7,780 nucleotides of DNA from Polynucleobacter sp. UBA2650 (GTDB lineage: Bacteria; Pseudomonadota; Gammaproteobacteria; Burkholderiales; Burkholderiaceae): positions 26,586 to 34,365 of the forward strand of contig DENG01000075.1 of assembly GCA_002359975.1 (NCBI GenBank), given 5' to 3'. The notes below the pieces were generated by a model. The model did not search any database. It was given only the letters and a program-made list of their open reading frames with translations, and was not told the origin of the DNA. Shown one piece after another: positions 1 through 7,288 of the stretch. A program made the position numbers and the translations under genes. Position 1 is the stretch's first letter. Each line of letters starts with the position of its first letter.

Positions 1-647
1 GGATCAATTTGCGCATTGAGTAACTTGGCAGATCGCTCAATAATTTGCGTTAGTTCTGGGGTGGAGTAAAACTCAAGGCGGGCGACAATACCAAAACGAT
101 CACGTAGAGGATTGGTGAGCATGCCAGCCCGTGTTGTGGCGCCAATTAGGGTAAATGGTTTGAGATCTAATTTCACACTACGTGCAGCAGGACCCTCACC
201 AATCATGATATCGAGGGAGTAATCTTCGAGAGCGGGATATAAAATTTCTTCAACCACGGGTGATAAACGATGAATCTCATCAATGAAGAGGACATCATTC
301 TCTTCGAGGTTGGTTAAGAGGGCGGCAAGATCACCAGGGCGATCTAAGACCGGGCCGCTCGTTTGGCGAAGATTGACACCAAGTTCTTTAGCAATAATAT
401 GAGCCAAGGTCGTTTTACCAAGACCTGGCGGACCAAAAAGCAGAACGTGGTCTAGCGCCTCTTTACGATTTCGGGTGGCATTAATAAAAATCTCGAGCTG
501 GGCGCGGGCTTTGCTTTGGCCTACGTACTCATCGAGCTGCTTAGGTCTCAGGGCACGCTCTATAACCGCTTCTGCATTACCAGCACCTGGACTAACAATA
601 CGATCATTGCCGTCATCGATATCAAGATCATCTGTATGAATTGCCAT
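1..647 (-). CDS. ruvB: RuvB, Holliday junction branch-migration motor ATPase (3' end cut off by window edge)
   Basis: This is the AAA+ ATPase that forms hexameric rings on DNA and, with RuvA, drives branch migration of Holliday junctions in recombinational repair. I translated the visible 215 codons by hand. Walker A GPPGLGKT lies at residues 72-79, Walker B FIDEIH at 121-126, the sensor-1 segment GATTRAG at 169-175, and PLRDRFG, which should carry the arginine finger, at 180-186. RuvB proteins are usually about 340-350 residues, so roughly the last 130, including the C-terminal winged-helix DNA-binding domain, lie beyond position 1. The ATG at 647 is 6 bases after the ruvA stop, with AAGGG (658-662) 10 bases upstream inside the end of ruvA. 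It is the last gene of the visible operon. The identity is essentially certain. Confidence 0.97.
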   Translation of the reverse strand, partial: MAIHTDDLDIDDGNDRIVSPGAGNAEAVIERALRPKQLDEYVGQSKARAQLEIFINATRNRKEALDHVLLFGPPGLGKTTLAHIIAKELGVNLRQTSGPVLDRPGDLAALLTNLEENDVLFIDEIHRLSPVVEEILYPALEDYSLDIMIGEGPAARSVKLDLKPFTLIGATTRAGMLTNPLRDRFGIVARLEFYSTPELTQIIERSAKLLNAQID

Positions 648-653
648 ATGTGA

Positions 654-1235
654 TCAGCCCTTAGAAAGTGATTTAAGTGCTAGCTTAATACCTTCGGACA
701 CATTCACATCAGCCGGAATTTGACGAACTGCAAGATGAGCTTCTTTATCAGAATATCCAAGCGCCAGTAATGCTTGAGTAATTTCAGAGGCGACATCTGG
801 TTTGCTAGATTTGTTTTGGCCATGACCTAAGTCGGGGGCGAGCTTTCCTTTTAGCTCAAGCAGGAGGCGCTCAGCCGTTTTCTTGCCAATCCCAGGGACC
901 CGAGTAAGCGCCCCAGGCTCCTGAATGGTAATCGCTTGGACCAGTTCGTTAACGCTCATCCCAGATAAGACTGCTAAAGCAGTTCGCGCACCTACACCAC
1001 TAATTTTAATTAGAGATCGAAAGGCATCACGTTCGGCATCCGTTGCAAAGCCAAATAATTGTTGTAGATCCTCGCGTACATGAAAATGAATCAGCAATGT
1101 GAGCTTTTGTCCAATCGGGGGGAGTTGATACAGTGTGCTCATTGGCACATCGACCTCGTAACCAAGCCCATTGCAATCAATGAGTAATTTGGGGGCGTTG
1201 ATGCTAATTAAGGTGCCTTGAATACGTCCAATCAT
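654..1235 (-). CDS. ruvA: RuvA, Holliday junction-binding subunit of the RuvAB complex
   Basis: RuvA tetramers hold the four-way junction in a square-planar form and load RuvB rings for branch migration. The 193-residue length fits the family. The N-terminal OB-fold domain (about 1-63) opens with MIGRIQG. The acidic pin that separates strands at the crossover is visible as R54-E55-D56. Domain II carries two helix-hairpin-helix motifs, [15 protein letters not shown] (78-92) and [16 protein letters not shown] (113-128). A polar linker (about 134-148) leads to the RuvB-contacting domain III (about 149-193), which contains ALLALGY. The ATG at 1235 lies 9 bases after the ruvC stop. The nearest purine-rich site, AGAGG, ends only one base before the ATG, so initiation probably depends on coupling to ruvC. 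The protein looks complete and normal. Confidence 0.98.
   Translation of the reverse strand: MIGRIQGTLISINAPKLLIDCNGLGYEVDVPMSTLYQLPPIGQKLTLLIHFHVREDLQQLFGFATDAERDAFRSLIKISGVGARTALAVLSGMSVNELVQAITIQEPGALTRVPGIGKKTAERLLLELKGKLAPDLGHGQNKSSKPDVASEITQALLALGYSDKEAHLAVRQIPADVNVSEGIKLALKSLSKG
658..662 (-). promoter_or_regulatory. Candidate ribosome-binding site for ruvB
   Basis: AAGGG on the minus strand, within the last codons of ruvA, lies 10 bases upstream of the ruvB ATG at 647. It is one of the few recognisable Shine-Dalgarno-like sites in the window and supports the chosen ruvB start. Confidence 0.45.
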
Positions 1236-1244
1236 GCCTCTATC

Positions 1245-1748
1245 TTAACGCTTCGCATGACTGTTATGTACTTGGTGATGATGGGCCGCACAAATGGCAA
1301 CCCCTAGGGCATCCGCTGCATCTGGAGAGGGACTCTTTTTGAGTCTGAGTAGACGTTTGACCATTTCTTGCATTTGAAGTTTACTTGCTCGACCAGTACC
1401 TACAATGGCCTGCTTAACACCTCGTGCACTGTATTCTGAAACGGGTAAACCCGTTGAGACCAAGGCTGCAATCACGGCACCCCGAGCTTGTCCTAGCATC
1501 AAGGTCGAGCGTGGGTTGACATTAAGGAAGATTTCTTCAATCGCAGCTGCATCGGGTTGATAGGTCAACAAGACCTCTTTAACACCGCTGTATAAAATAC
1601 CAAGACGTTTTGGCAAACCTTGCTCTACCTCACCACTTTGAATAATTCCGGAGCTTATATAGCGTAAGTGCTGACCTTCAAGCTCAATTACACCAAAGCC
1701 AGTGGTGCGCAAACCTGGATCGATACCTAGCCAGCGCATGGACGGCAT
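1245..1748 (-). CDS. ruvC: RuvC, Holliday junction resolvase
   Basis: RuvC is the dimeric, Mg-dependent endonuclease that nicks two strands of equal polarity to resolve Holliday junctions, acting with RuvAB. The RNase H-like core is clear: LGIDPG near the N-terminus, the block [13 protein letters not shown], then LGQARGA, and SPDAADALG near the C-terminus. Numbered from the ATG at 1748, the four catalytic acids are D10, E71, D143 and D146. The start is uncertain. A TTG at 1751 is possible but unlikely. The ATG at 1748 overlaps the purH stop as TGATG and has CAGG 5 bases upstream. The ATG at 1739 gives the family-typical N-terminus MRWLGIDPG and a 164-residue protein, but has no well-placed ribosome-binding site. 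I chose 1748 on coupling grounds. The function is not in doubt. Confidence 0.96.
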   Translation of the reverse strand: MPSMRWLGIDPGLRTTGFGVIELEGQHLRYISSGIIQSGEVEQGLPKRLGILYSGVKEVLLTYQPDAAAIEEIFLNVNPRSTLMLGQARGAVIAALVSTGLPVSEYSARGVKQAIVGTGRASKLQMQEMVKRLLRLKKSPSPDAADALGVAICAAHHHQVHNSHAKR

Positions 1749-3328
1749 CAATGCCTGAAATGGCGAGTGCTAGTGAAGACCATAGCAATACCATGTTCGT
1801 TTGCAGCAGCAATCACTTCCTCATCGCGCATACTGCCCCCGGGCTGGATCACACTTTTGGCGCCTGCTGCAACCACTACATCCAGACCATCCCGAAATGG
1901 AAAGAAGGCATCGCTCGCAACAGCAGAGCCTTTCAGGCTAAGACCAGCATGCTCAGCCTTAATGCTGGCAATCCGCGCAGAATCAATGCGACTCATTTGG
2001 CCGGCACCAACTCCTAAGGTCATGCCATTGGCGCAGTAGACAATCGCATTCGATTTAACAAATTTAGCCACACGCCATGCAAACATCAGATCTGTAAGCT
2101 CTGTGGGAGTAGGTTGACGTTTTGTAACAACCTTTAACTCACTGGGAAGAACATTTTTAGAGTCACTCGATTGCACCAAAAGACCACCGCCAACGCGCTT
2201 CAGATCATATTGTGCAAGGCTTGATACGCTTTCACCCAGTGGGATTTCGAGTAGACGAACATTCTGTTTACTTGCAAAAATAGCTTTTGCAGACTCGCTA
2301 AAGTGGGGCGCAATTAAGACCTCAACAAATTGCTTGGCAATCGCTTGCGCACAGGCCTCGTCACATTCACGATTAAGGGCAATAATGCCCCCAAATGCAG
2401 AGGTCGGATCGGTCTGAAGAGCCTTTTGATAAGACTCAAGAGCCGTACTAGCAATAGCAACACCACAGGGGTTGGCGTGTTTAATAATGACGCAAGCAGC
2501 TTCGCTATCACTAATACTCTTTACGCACTCCCAGGCAGCATCTGCATCAGCAATGTTATTAAATGACAGCCCTTTGCCTTGTAACTGCTTGTAATGAGCA
2601 AGACTACCCGCCGGTGCTTCGATATCCCGATAGAAAGCGGCTGATTGATGCGGATTCTCGCCATAGCGCATTTCTTGGACCCGCTCAAATGCTAGGTGAA
2701 GTGTTTGTGGATAAGGACTGCGCTTGGCATGCTCGTGCTGTTCATTGAGGGAAGATAGGTAATTAGCAATCGCACCATCATATTGGGCGGTATGGGCAAA
2801 TACCTTTTTGGCTAAAGCAAGATTGGTGGTGTATGACACAGCGTTTTGATTGCGACACATTTCTTCTAGAACGGAAGAGTAGTCATCCGGTGATACGAGG
2901 ACTGTGACGTCTTGATGATTTTTAGCAGCAGCACGCAGCATAGCTGGGCCACCAATATCAATATTCTCAACCGCCTCATCAAAACTACACTCAGACTTAG
3001 AAATCGTTTCAGTAAACGGGTACAGATTGATCACCAAGAGATCAATAGTATCGATACCATGCTCCTGTATTGCTGCCATATGTTCTTTAGAGTTGCGACG
3101 TGCCAATAGTCCCCCGTGTACCTTCGGGTGAAGGGTCTTAACACGACCATCAAGCATCTCAGGAAAGCCCGTCAACGCAGAGACCTCGGTGACAGGAAGA
3201 CCTTTATCAGCAAGTAATTTTGCCGTACCGCCTGTAGAGATTAACTTCACACCGAGTTGATGAAGGGCTTGGGCAAATTCCACAATGCCATTCTTATCAG
3301 AAACAGAAAGTAGGGCGGTCCGAATCAT
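1748..3328 (-). CDS. purH: PurH, bifunctional AICAR transformylase / IMP cyclohydrolase
   Basis: PurH catalyses the last two steps of de novo purine synthesis: formyl transfer from 10-formyl-THF to AICAR, then ring closure of FAICAR to IMP, in the cytoplasm. The 526-residue length is typical. The N-terminal methylglyoxal-synthase-like cyclohydrolase domain (about 1-195) shows [10 protein letters not shown] (30-39), [15 protein letters not shown] (54-68) and [16 protein letters not shown] (122-137). The transformylase domain (about 200-526) shows RYGENPHQ (221-228), the catalytic K283-H284 in KHANPCG (283-289), DAFFPFRDG (473-481) and IQPGGSMRD (494-502). The ATG at 3328 follows the fis stop by 3 bases with no clear Shine-Dalgarno sequence, which suggests coupling to fis. 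Its stop overlaps the ruvC ATG. No missing active-site residue was seen. All open frames on the opposite strand of this gene look like coding shadows. Confidence 0.98.
   Translation of the reverse strand: MIRTALLSVSDKNGIVEFAQALHQLGVKLISTGGTAKLLADKGLPVTEVSALTGFPEMLDGRVKTLHPKVHGGLLARRNSKEHMAAIQEHGIDTIDLLVINLYPFTETISKSECSFDEAVENIDIGGPAMLRAAAKNHQDVTVLVSPDDYSSVLEEMCRNQNAVSYTTNLALAKKVFAHTAQYDGAIANYLSSLNEQHEHAKRSPYPQTLHLAFERVQEMRYGENPHQSAAFYRDIEAPAGSLAHYKQLQGKGLSFNNIADADAAWECVKSISDSEAACVIIKHANPCGVAIASTALESYQKALQTDPTSAFGGIIALNRECDEACAQAIAKQFVEVLIAPHFSESAKAIFASKQNVRLLEIPLGESVSSLAQYDLKRVGGGLLVQSSDSKNVLPSELKVVTKRQPTPTELTDLMFAWRVAKFVKSNAIVYCANGMTLGVGAGQMSRIDSARIASIKAEHAGLSLKGSAVASDAFFPFRDGLDVVVAAGAKSVIQPGGSMRDEEVIAAANEHGIAMVFTSTRHFRH
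1754..1757 (-). promoter_or_regulatory. Candidate ribosome-binding site for ruvC inside the end of purH
   Basis: On the minus strand CAGG sits 5 bases before the ATG at 1748, and that ATG shares one base with the purH TGA stop. The spacing suits 1748 and is too long (14 bases) for the ATG at 1739. This is the main sequence argument for the longer RuvC start. The motif is short, so terminating purH ribosomes probably also matter. Confidence 0.4.
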
Positions 3329-3331
3329 AAT

Positions 3332-3571
3332 TTAGATCAGTCGATGTTCAAGAAGTTTTTTGCGCAAGGTATTACGATTAATTCCTAAGTAAGCAGCAGC
3401 GAGGGATTGATTTTGTTTGGCATGAGCCATCACGAGCTCCAGCATGGGTTTTTCTACTACACTCAAAACCATTTGATAGATATCGCTTGGGGGGGTACCC
3501 TTGAGATCATCAAGGTAGCGCTGAAGATTAAGCTCAATACATTCGGTGACGGGATGTTTATTGTTTGGCAT
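3332..3571 (-). CDS. fis: Fis-family nucleoid-associated DNA-binding protein (short betaproteobacterial form)
   Basis: This is a homodimeric DNA-bending protein of the Fis family, which in enterobacteria shapes the nucleoid and regulates rRNA and growth-phase genes. The C-terminus is diagnostic: KPMLELVMAHAKQNQS (41-56), then the helix-turn-helix AAAYLGINRNTLRKKLLEH (58-76), matching the Fis GINRGTLRKKL signature. At 79 residues it is about 20 shorter than the 98-residue E. coli protein. The missing part corresponds to the flexible N-terminal arms needed in E. coli for Hin/Gin recombinase activation, so that role is unlikely here. As I recall, this short form is usual in Burkholderiales. It lies directly downstream of dusB (11-base gap), the same pairing as in E. 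coli, and 3 bases before purH. A run of seven C (3489-3495) falls in codons for residues 26-28. Confidence 0.93.
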   Translation of the reverse strand: MPNNKHPVTECIELNLQRYLDDLKGTPPSDIYQMVLSVVEKPMLELVMAHAKQNQSLAAAYLGINRNTLRKKLLEHRLI

Positions 3572-3582
3572 AGCTATAAAAC

Positions 3583-4599
3583 TTAAGCTGCTTCTAAAAA
3601 AAGGAGTTGATCGGAGTGGAGCTTCATTTCATCAAAATAGTCATTGACCATTTGCAATTGGGTTTTGCAGTCATCCGCTGTATTCATGAGATGCCGGAAG
3701 GAATGTGAGTTACGTAAACCCTTGCAATACCAGCCAATATGCTTACGCGCTGTTCGTAAGCCCGTATATTCTCCATAAAATGCGTAATGATCGAGCAAAT
3801 GTTCGTTCATGATGGCTTGGATCTCTGCAATTTGAGGATTGGGTAATTTGTTTCCGGTGAGCAAGTAATGATCCACTTCCCGAAAAATCCATGGTCTTCC
3901 TTGAGCAGCACGACCAATCATCAGGGCATCAACACCGGTATACGTAAGAACCCATTTTGCCTTTTCGGGGGTGTTGATATCACCATTAGCAACGACAGGT
4001 ATGCAGACTGATTCCTTTACAGCCGCTATGGTGTCGTACTCCGCTTCACCATGGTACAAATCAGCACGTGTTCGCCCATGAATCGTAAGCATGCTGATGC
4101 CGGCATCTTGGGCAATTTTCGCAATTGTGAGAGCATTTTTATGTTCTCGATCCCAACCTGTGCGTATTTTGAGAGTGACAGGAACTGCATCGGGGCCAAC
4201 GCCAACGGCATTAACCACTGCCTCAACAATCTGTTGAACCAGGGGCTGATCCTTGAGTAAGGCTGAGCCGGCAGCAACATTACAAACCTTTTTAGCTGGG
4301 CAGCCCATATTGATATCAATGATTTGAGCGCCTCGATCAACATTGAGTCTGGCAGCAGCAGCCATCATGTCGGGATCGGCCCCAGCAATCTGAACCGCAA
4401 TAGGTTTGAACTCACCTGTATGGTTAGCACGCCGTTGGGTTTTTTCACTATTCCAGAGGATGGCATTGGAGGCAATCATCTCTGAGACAGCATACCCAGC
4501 CCCTAATTTCTTGCAAAGCTGCCGAAATGGTCGGTCTGTAACCCCAGCCATTGGTGCGACAAAAAGCGCATTGGCTAATTTGTGATGACCGATTTGCAT
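3583..4599 (-). CDS. dusB: DusB, tRNA-dihydrouridine synthase B
   Basis: This is an FMN-dependent enzyme that uses NADPH to reduce a specific uridine in the tRNA D-loop to dihydrouridine (U17 in E. coli). It has a TIM-barrel FMN domain followed by a helical tRNA-binding domain. Visible motifs are VAPMAGVTDRPFR (14-26), INMGCPAKKV (96-105) with the catalytic C100, LKIRTGWD (143-150) with K144, TIHGRTR (172-178) with H174, the phosphate-binding VANGDI (203-208), and MIGRAAQGRPWIF (227-239). The helical domain contains ARKHIGWY (284-291). The 338 residues suit the DusB subfamily, and the fis gene directly downstream favours DusB over DusA or DusC. The start MQIGHHKLANALFVAPMAG aligns with known DusB N-termini, although no good Shine-Dalgarno sequence precedes it. 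It is the first gene after the 89-base gap, so probably the first of its transcript. Confidence 0.96.
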   Translation of the reverse strand: MQIGHHKLANALFVAPMAGVTDRPFRQLCKKLGAGYAVSEMIASNAILWNSEKTQRRANHTGEFKPIAVQIAGADPDMMAAAARLNVDRGAQIIDINMGCPAKKVCNVAAGSALLKDQPLVQQIVEAVVNAVGVGPDAVPVTLKIRTGWDREHKNALTIAKIAQDAGISMLTIHGRTRADLYHGEAEYDTIAAVKESVCIPVVANGDINTPEKAKWVLTYTGVDALMIGRAAQGRPWIFREVDHYLLTGNKLPNPQIAEIQAIMNEHLLDHYAFYGEYTGLRTARKHIGWYCKGLRNSHSFRHLMNTADDCKTQLQMVNDYFDEMKLHSDQLLFLEAA

Positions 4600-4634
4600 G
4601 CGTGTGGAATTTTTTCTTGGAATAGACCCAACAC

Positions 4635-4662
4635 TTTATCACAGGCACGCCTGTGCTGCCTA
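4635..4662 (-). promoter_or_regulatory. Weak candidate sigma-70 promoter for dusB-fis-purH-ruvCAB
   Basis: On the minus strand TAGGCA (4657-4662, 4 of 6 to TTGACA) is separated by 16 bases from GATAAA (4635-4640, 4 of 6 to TATAAT). The latter is preceded by TG in the extended -10 position (TGTGATAAA). Transcription would begin near 4627-4630, giving a leader of about 30 bases before the dusB ATG. Being in the only sizeable gap, this is where a promoter would be expected. Neither box is strong, so this is a proposal only. Confidence 0.35.
4640..4655. repeat. Perfect 7-base inverted repeat upstream of dusB
   Basis: CACAGGC (4640-4646) and GCCTGTG (4649-4655) are exact reverse complements separated by 2 bases. 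As RNA this would form a 6-pair stem with a 4-base loop. As DNA it is a 16-base near-palindrome suited to a dimeric regulator. It fills nearly all of the spacer of the candidate dusB promoter. No T-run follows on the minus strand, so it does not look like an intrinsic terminator of the upstream gene. Confidence 0.6.
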
Positions 4663-4685
4663 ATTTTTAAGCAAATACAATTAGG
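4659..4685. repeat. AT-rich stem-loop just after the UbiH-family gene
   Basis: CCTAATT (4659-4665) and AATTAGG (4679-4685) are exact reverse complements around a 13-base loop. The structure begins 3 bases after the stop codon of the upstream FAD monooxygenase gene. The stem is AT-rich and has no adjacent uridine tract on the minus strand, so it is at most a weak transcript-stabilising or processing hairpin. It could also be chance in AT-rich DNA. Confidence 0.35.
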
Positions 4686-4688
4686 GTG

Positions 4689-5885
4689 TTAGCGTCGCCC
4701 AAACATCATTTGTCTAGCTAGTGCTGTTTTGATAGGCGGCATCCATTGCAAGGCGGTTAAGGCTAAACCACGTGAAAGTTGTACTGGCAGGATGGGTGAG
4801 GTGAAGACTCTTGCCAAGAAATCTGTGATGCCAATCGTTGCACGCCGATCAATCTCCCGACTCTTTGCATATTCTTGCAGTGCATTTTGTACGGCACCGA
4901 TTGTTTCTTCAGATGCGCGATGAGTTTGTATTTTATTTAGTACTCGATTTAGCGATTGATTGTTTGCTTTAAATAATTCAGCAAGTTTTTCGGCCAGAAG
5001 ATACGCATCACGCAGGCCAAGATTAAGACCTTGACCAGCAACAGGATGAAGAGTTTGGGCAGCATTACCAATCCAAACCTCATGACCCTCAGAAACATGT
5101 TTGCGATAGTTCAAGCCTAAGTTATAGAGACGACGATTTGCTATTGCCTTAAATGAACCCAAGCGATGACCAAAGGCATTTTGTAGTTCGTTTAAGAATT
5201 CGGTGTCATTGAGATCTAAACGTCTTTGACTGGCATGAGGAGTGGCGCACCATACTAAATTGAGGGTATTAGGCCCTAGATGACTTGGAAGAAGGGCTAA
5301 AGGACCTTCATTGGTAAAACGCTCCCAGGCCTGATGGGGGATTGCCTTTTCTACTTCAACAGTCGCAACTAGAGCAGCCTGCTCATAATCGCGACCCGAT
5401 TCAGTCCAATCTTGGTCTTTGAACAAACCGCCTTCGGCGTGGACCAAACAATCTGTCTCAAAGGGGGGTACAGAATCGCCAACATCATGCTGCCACTCAA
5501 AATGAGGGGCATGCTTTTGGATAGACCGCAAAGCCTTTCTAAGCGATACATGAATATCGGTATAGCGGCTAATGTGGCCTAGGGCTTCTTGCTTGAGCTC
5601 TTCTCGAGTCATTAGGGCACGACCAAAACGCCCAACTTGCGATACATGGATTTGATGAATGGCGGGGCAGTGATCGGGCCATGCATGAATCGTGTCCAAG
5701 AGGAGTTTGCTGCCATGCGATAGGGCAATGCCACGCCCATCTCCTGCTTTCATGGCTTGGTCATCTGCGGGATTGCGATCCAGGAGTAGGAGTGATAAGC
5801 CGGAGTTCTTTTGCAATAACCAGGCTGCGCAAGCAAGCCCAACCGGACCACCCCCTTGAATCACCACAGCATATGAATTGCTCAT
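4689..5885 (-). CDS. UbiH/UbiF/COQ6-family FAD-dependent monooxygenase, probable ubiquinone-biosynthesis hydroxylase
   Basis: This is a flavoprotein hydroxylase of the aromatic-ring type. Family members hydroxylate the quinone precursor ring in ubiquinone synthesis using FAD, NAD(P)H and O2. The N-terminal FAD Rossmann motif GGGPVGLACAAWLL starts at residue 11, LLLLDRNP follows, and GRGIALSHGS (50-59) is typical of UbiH-like proteins. The C-terminal FAD motif GNAAQTLHPVAGQGLNLGLR (273-292) continues into D293. The central DG motif is atypical, HAEGG (149-153), where many relatives have ADG. I recall this variant from other Burkholderiales. The ATG at 5885 gives 398 residues and places the Rossmann motif correctly. 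A GTG at 5948 would add 21 residues overlapping pepP and is unlikely. The start lies 13 bases after the pepP stop without a clear Shine-Dalgarno sequence. UbiH is the likeliest member, but which ring position it hydroxylates cannot be read from sequence, so I leave the symbol empty. Confidence 0.9.
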   Translation of the reverse strand: MSNSYAVVIQGGGPVGLACAAWLLQKNSGLSLLLLDRNPADDQAMKAGDGRGIALSHGSKLLLDTIHAWPDHCPAIHQIHVSQVGRFGRALMTREELKQEALGHISRYTDIHVSLRKALRSIQKHAPHFEWQHDVGDSVPPFETDCLVHAEGGLFKDQDWTESGRDYEQAALVATVEVEKAIPHQAWERFTNEGPLALLPSHLGPNTLNLVWCATPHASQRRLDLNDTEFLNELQNAFGHRLGSFKAIANRRLYNLGLNYRKHVSEGHEVWIGNAAQTLHPVAGQGLNLGLRDAYLLAEKLAELFKANNQSLNRVLNKIQTHRASEETIGAVQNALQEYAKSREIDRRATIGITDFLARVFTSPILPVQLSRGLALTALQWMPPIKTALARQMMFGRR

Positions 5886-5898
5886 AGAAGAAATGGCA

Positions 5899-7275
5899 TT
5901 AGGAGCGAACAATTGCTTCAATCTCACTAGGATCCACTGTAACCCCACGCGAGATCAACTCACAGCCTTGGTCGGTAACTACCGCATCATCCTCAATCCG
6001 AATTCCAATATTCCAAAATACATTGGGTATATCGTCAGCCGGACGAATATATAAACCGGGCTCGATGGTCAGCACCATATTTTTTTGTAAGAGGCGCCAA
6101 GGTTTCTCTTGGCCAGCTTGTTGACTGATTAGAGGATCTCGATAGGAGCCTACATCGTGAACATCCATACCTAGCCAATGGCTGGTGCGGTGCATATAAA
6201 ACCGCTTATAGGCGCCTAGCTCAATCGCATTATCTAAAGAACCAACATCACTGAGTTTGATGAGTTTTTCATCAAGCAAGCCTTGGGTGAGAACTCGAAC
6301 CGCAGCGTTGTGAGGATCAATGAAGGTCTTACCAGGGCGAGTTTCTAAAACCGCAGCTTCCTGAGCGGCCAAGGTAATGTCATATAGAGCACGTTGACTA
6401 GCACTGTAGCGGCCATTAATCGGAAAGGTCCGTGTGATATCGGATGCATATCCGTTTAGCTCGCAGCCCGCATCAATTAAACAAAGCTCGCCGTCGAGCA
6501 ATTCAGCAGAGCCTGCGCGGTGGTGTAAGACGCATGTATTAGCACCCGCAGCAACAATGCTGTTATAGGCAACGCTTTGGGAGCCACGATACCGAAACTC
6601 ATGGAGCAGTTCTGCTTCCAGTTGATACTCGCGCTTGCCAGGTTTGCATGAGCGCATAGCCCGAATATGGGCTTCTGCAGAAATAGCGGCCGCTTGGCGC
6701 ATGGTCTCGATTTCCTCAGGACCCTTTAAGAGACGCATCTCATGAACGAGTGCATCGATATCGTGAAAGACCTCGGGAGGATTGGTGCCCGATCTTGCTT
6801 GTTGACGCACCTGCCCCATCCACTCCCGAATCTGGCGATCGCTTTGCGCATTACTAGCAAGACGGATATAAATGGCTGATTGATTGGCTAGGAACTCGGG
6901 GAGTCTCTGATTAAGTTCTTGGCTAGAATAAGCAGCATCCAGATGCAAAATCTCGGGAGCTGCTTCAGGACCTAAGCGAAACCCATCCCAGATTTCACGT
7001 TCAAGGTCTTTGGGGCGACAAAATAAATAGGTCTCAAAACTTGTTTTCTGTATCAGCATGACCAAGGTTGCGCCGGGCTCATCAAAACCAGTGAGATAGA
7101 AAAAATCACTGTCATGCCGATAAGGAAAATCACTATCGCGATTACGAGCTTTTTCTTCGGCCGTCGAAAGAATTACTACACCACCAGCACTCTTGGCCTG
7201 AATAAGTTGTGCCAAGCGAGTTCGCCGTTGCTGGCAGGCAGCAACCTGAGGGTTATGAGAAGACAGACGATTCAT
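5899..7275 (-). CDS. pepP: PepP, Xaa-Pro aminopeptidase (M24B metallopeptidase)
   Basis: This cytoplasmic dimetal (usually Mn) aminopeptidase removes an N-terminal residue preceding proline. The 458 residues comprise an N-terminal aminopeptidase-P domain (about 10-150, with DSDFFYLTGFDEPGA at 55-69) and a C-terminal pita-bread catalytic domain (about 180-445). All five metal ligands are visible by comparison with E. coli PepP: D268 (LIDAG), D279 (ASDITRTF), H366 (HRTSHWLGMDVHDVG), E405 (TIEPGLYI) and E428 (GIRIEDD). H362 and H373 match the other conserved active-site histidines. The ATG at 7275 is 13 bases after the upstream nucleotidyltransferase stop. No Shine-Dalgarno-like site is visible, but the next in-frame methionine is too far inside the domain to be the start. 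PepP next to a UbiH-type gene is also seen in gammaproteobacteria (pepP-ubiH-ubiI), which supports both calls. Confidence 0.96.
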   Translation of the reverse strand: MNRLSSHNPQVAACQQRRTRLAQLIQAKSAGGVVILSTAEEKARNRDSDFPYRHDSDFFYLTGFDEPGATLVMLIQKTSFETYLFCRPKDLEREIWDGFRLGPEAAPEILHLDAAYSSQELNQRLPEFLANQSAIYIRLASNAQSDRQIREWMGQVRQQARSGTNPPEVFHDIDALVHEMRLLKGPEEIETMRQAAAISAEAHIRAMRSCKPGKREYQLEAELLHEFRYRGSQSVAYNSIVAAGANTCVLHHRAGSAELLDGELCLIDAGCELNGYASDITRTFPINGRYSASQRALYDITLAAQEAAVLETRPGKTFIDPHNAAVRVLTQGLLDEKLIKLSDVGSLDNAIELGAYKRFYMHRTSHWLGMDVHDVGSYRDPLISQQAGQEKPWRLLQKNMVLTIEPGLYIRPADDIPNVFWNIGIRIEDDAVVTDQGCELISRGVTVDPSEIEAIVRS

Positions 7276-7288
7276 GGCAATAGTCGGT

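Noticed and set aside
1751..2039. Overlapping plus-strand open frames of 88 and 90 codons antisense to the end of purH
   Set aside because: They lie wholly inside conserved purH coding sequence, overlap each other in different frames, and encode composition without any family motif. They are shadows of purH.
2330..3109. Further plus-strand frames (2330-2566, 2563-2748, 2912-3109) and a minus-strand frame (2314-2511) within purH
   Set aside because: All are covered by the well-conserved purH frame, have no recognisable domains and no upstream signals.
3596..3602. Seven-A run near the end of dusB as a programmed frameshift site
   Set aside because: It sits in the last few codons of dusB, where a shift would change only the extreme C-terminus. 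There is no downstream structure or overlapping frame to make use of it.
4026..4648. Extra frames in and just upstream of dusB (4026-4343 minus, 4051-4260 plus, 4448-4648 minus)
   Set aside because: The two internal ones are out-of-frame readings of conserved DusB motifs. The 4448-4648 frame runs into dusB out of frame and spans the proposed promoter region, with no protein similarity that I recognise.
4640..4685. Intrinsic terminator after the UbiH-like gene
   Set aside because: Neither stem-loop is followed by a run of T on the minus strand. The sequence after the GC-rich stem is ATAAAGTG, so Rho-independent termination is not supported.
5886..5948. GTG start at 5948 extending the UbiH-like protein by 21 residues
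   Set aside because: It would overlap the last 50 bases of pepP and place non-family residues ahead of the FAD Rossmann strand. The ATG at 5885 puts GGGPVG at the expected distance from the N-terminus.
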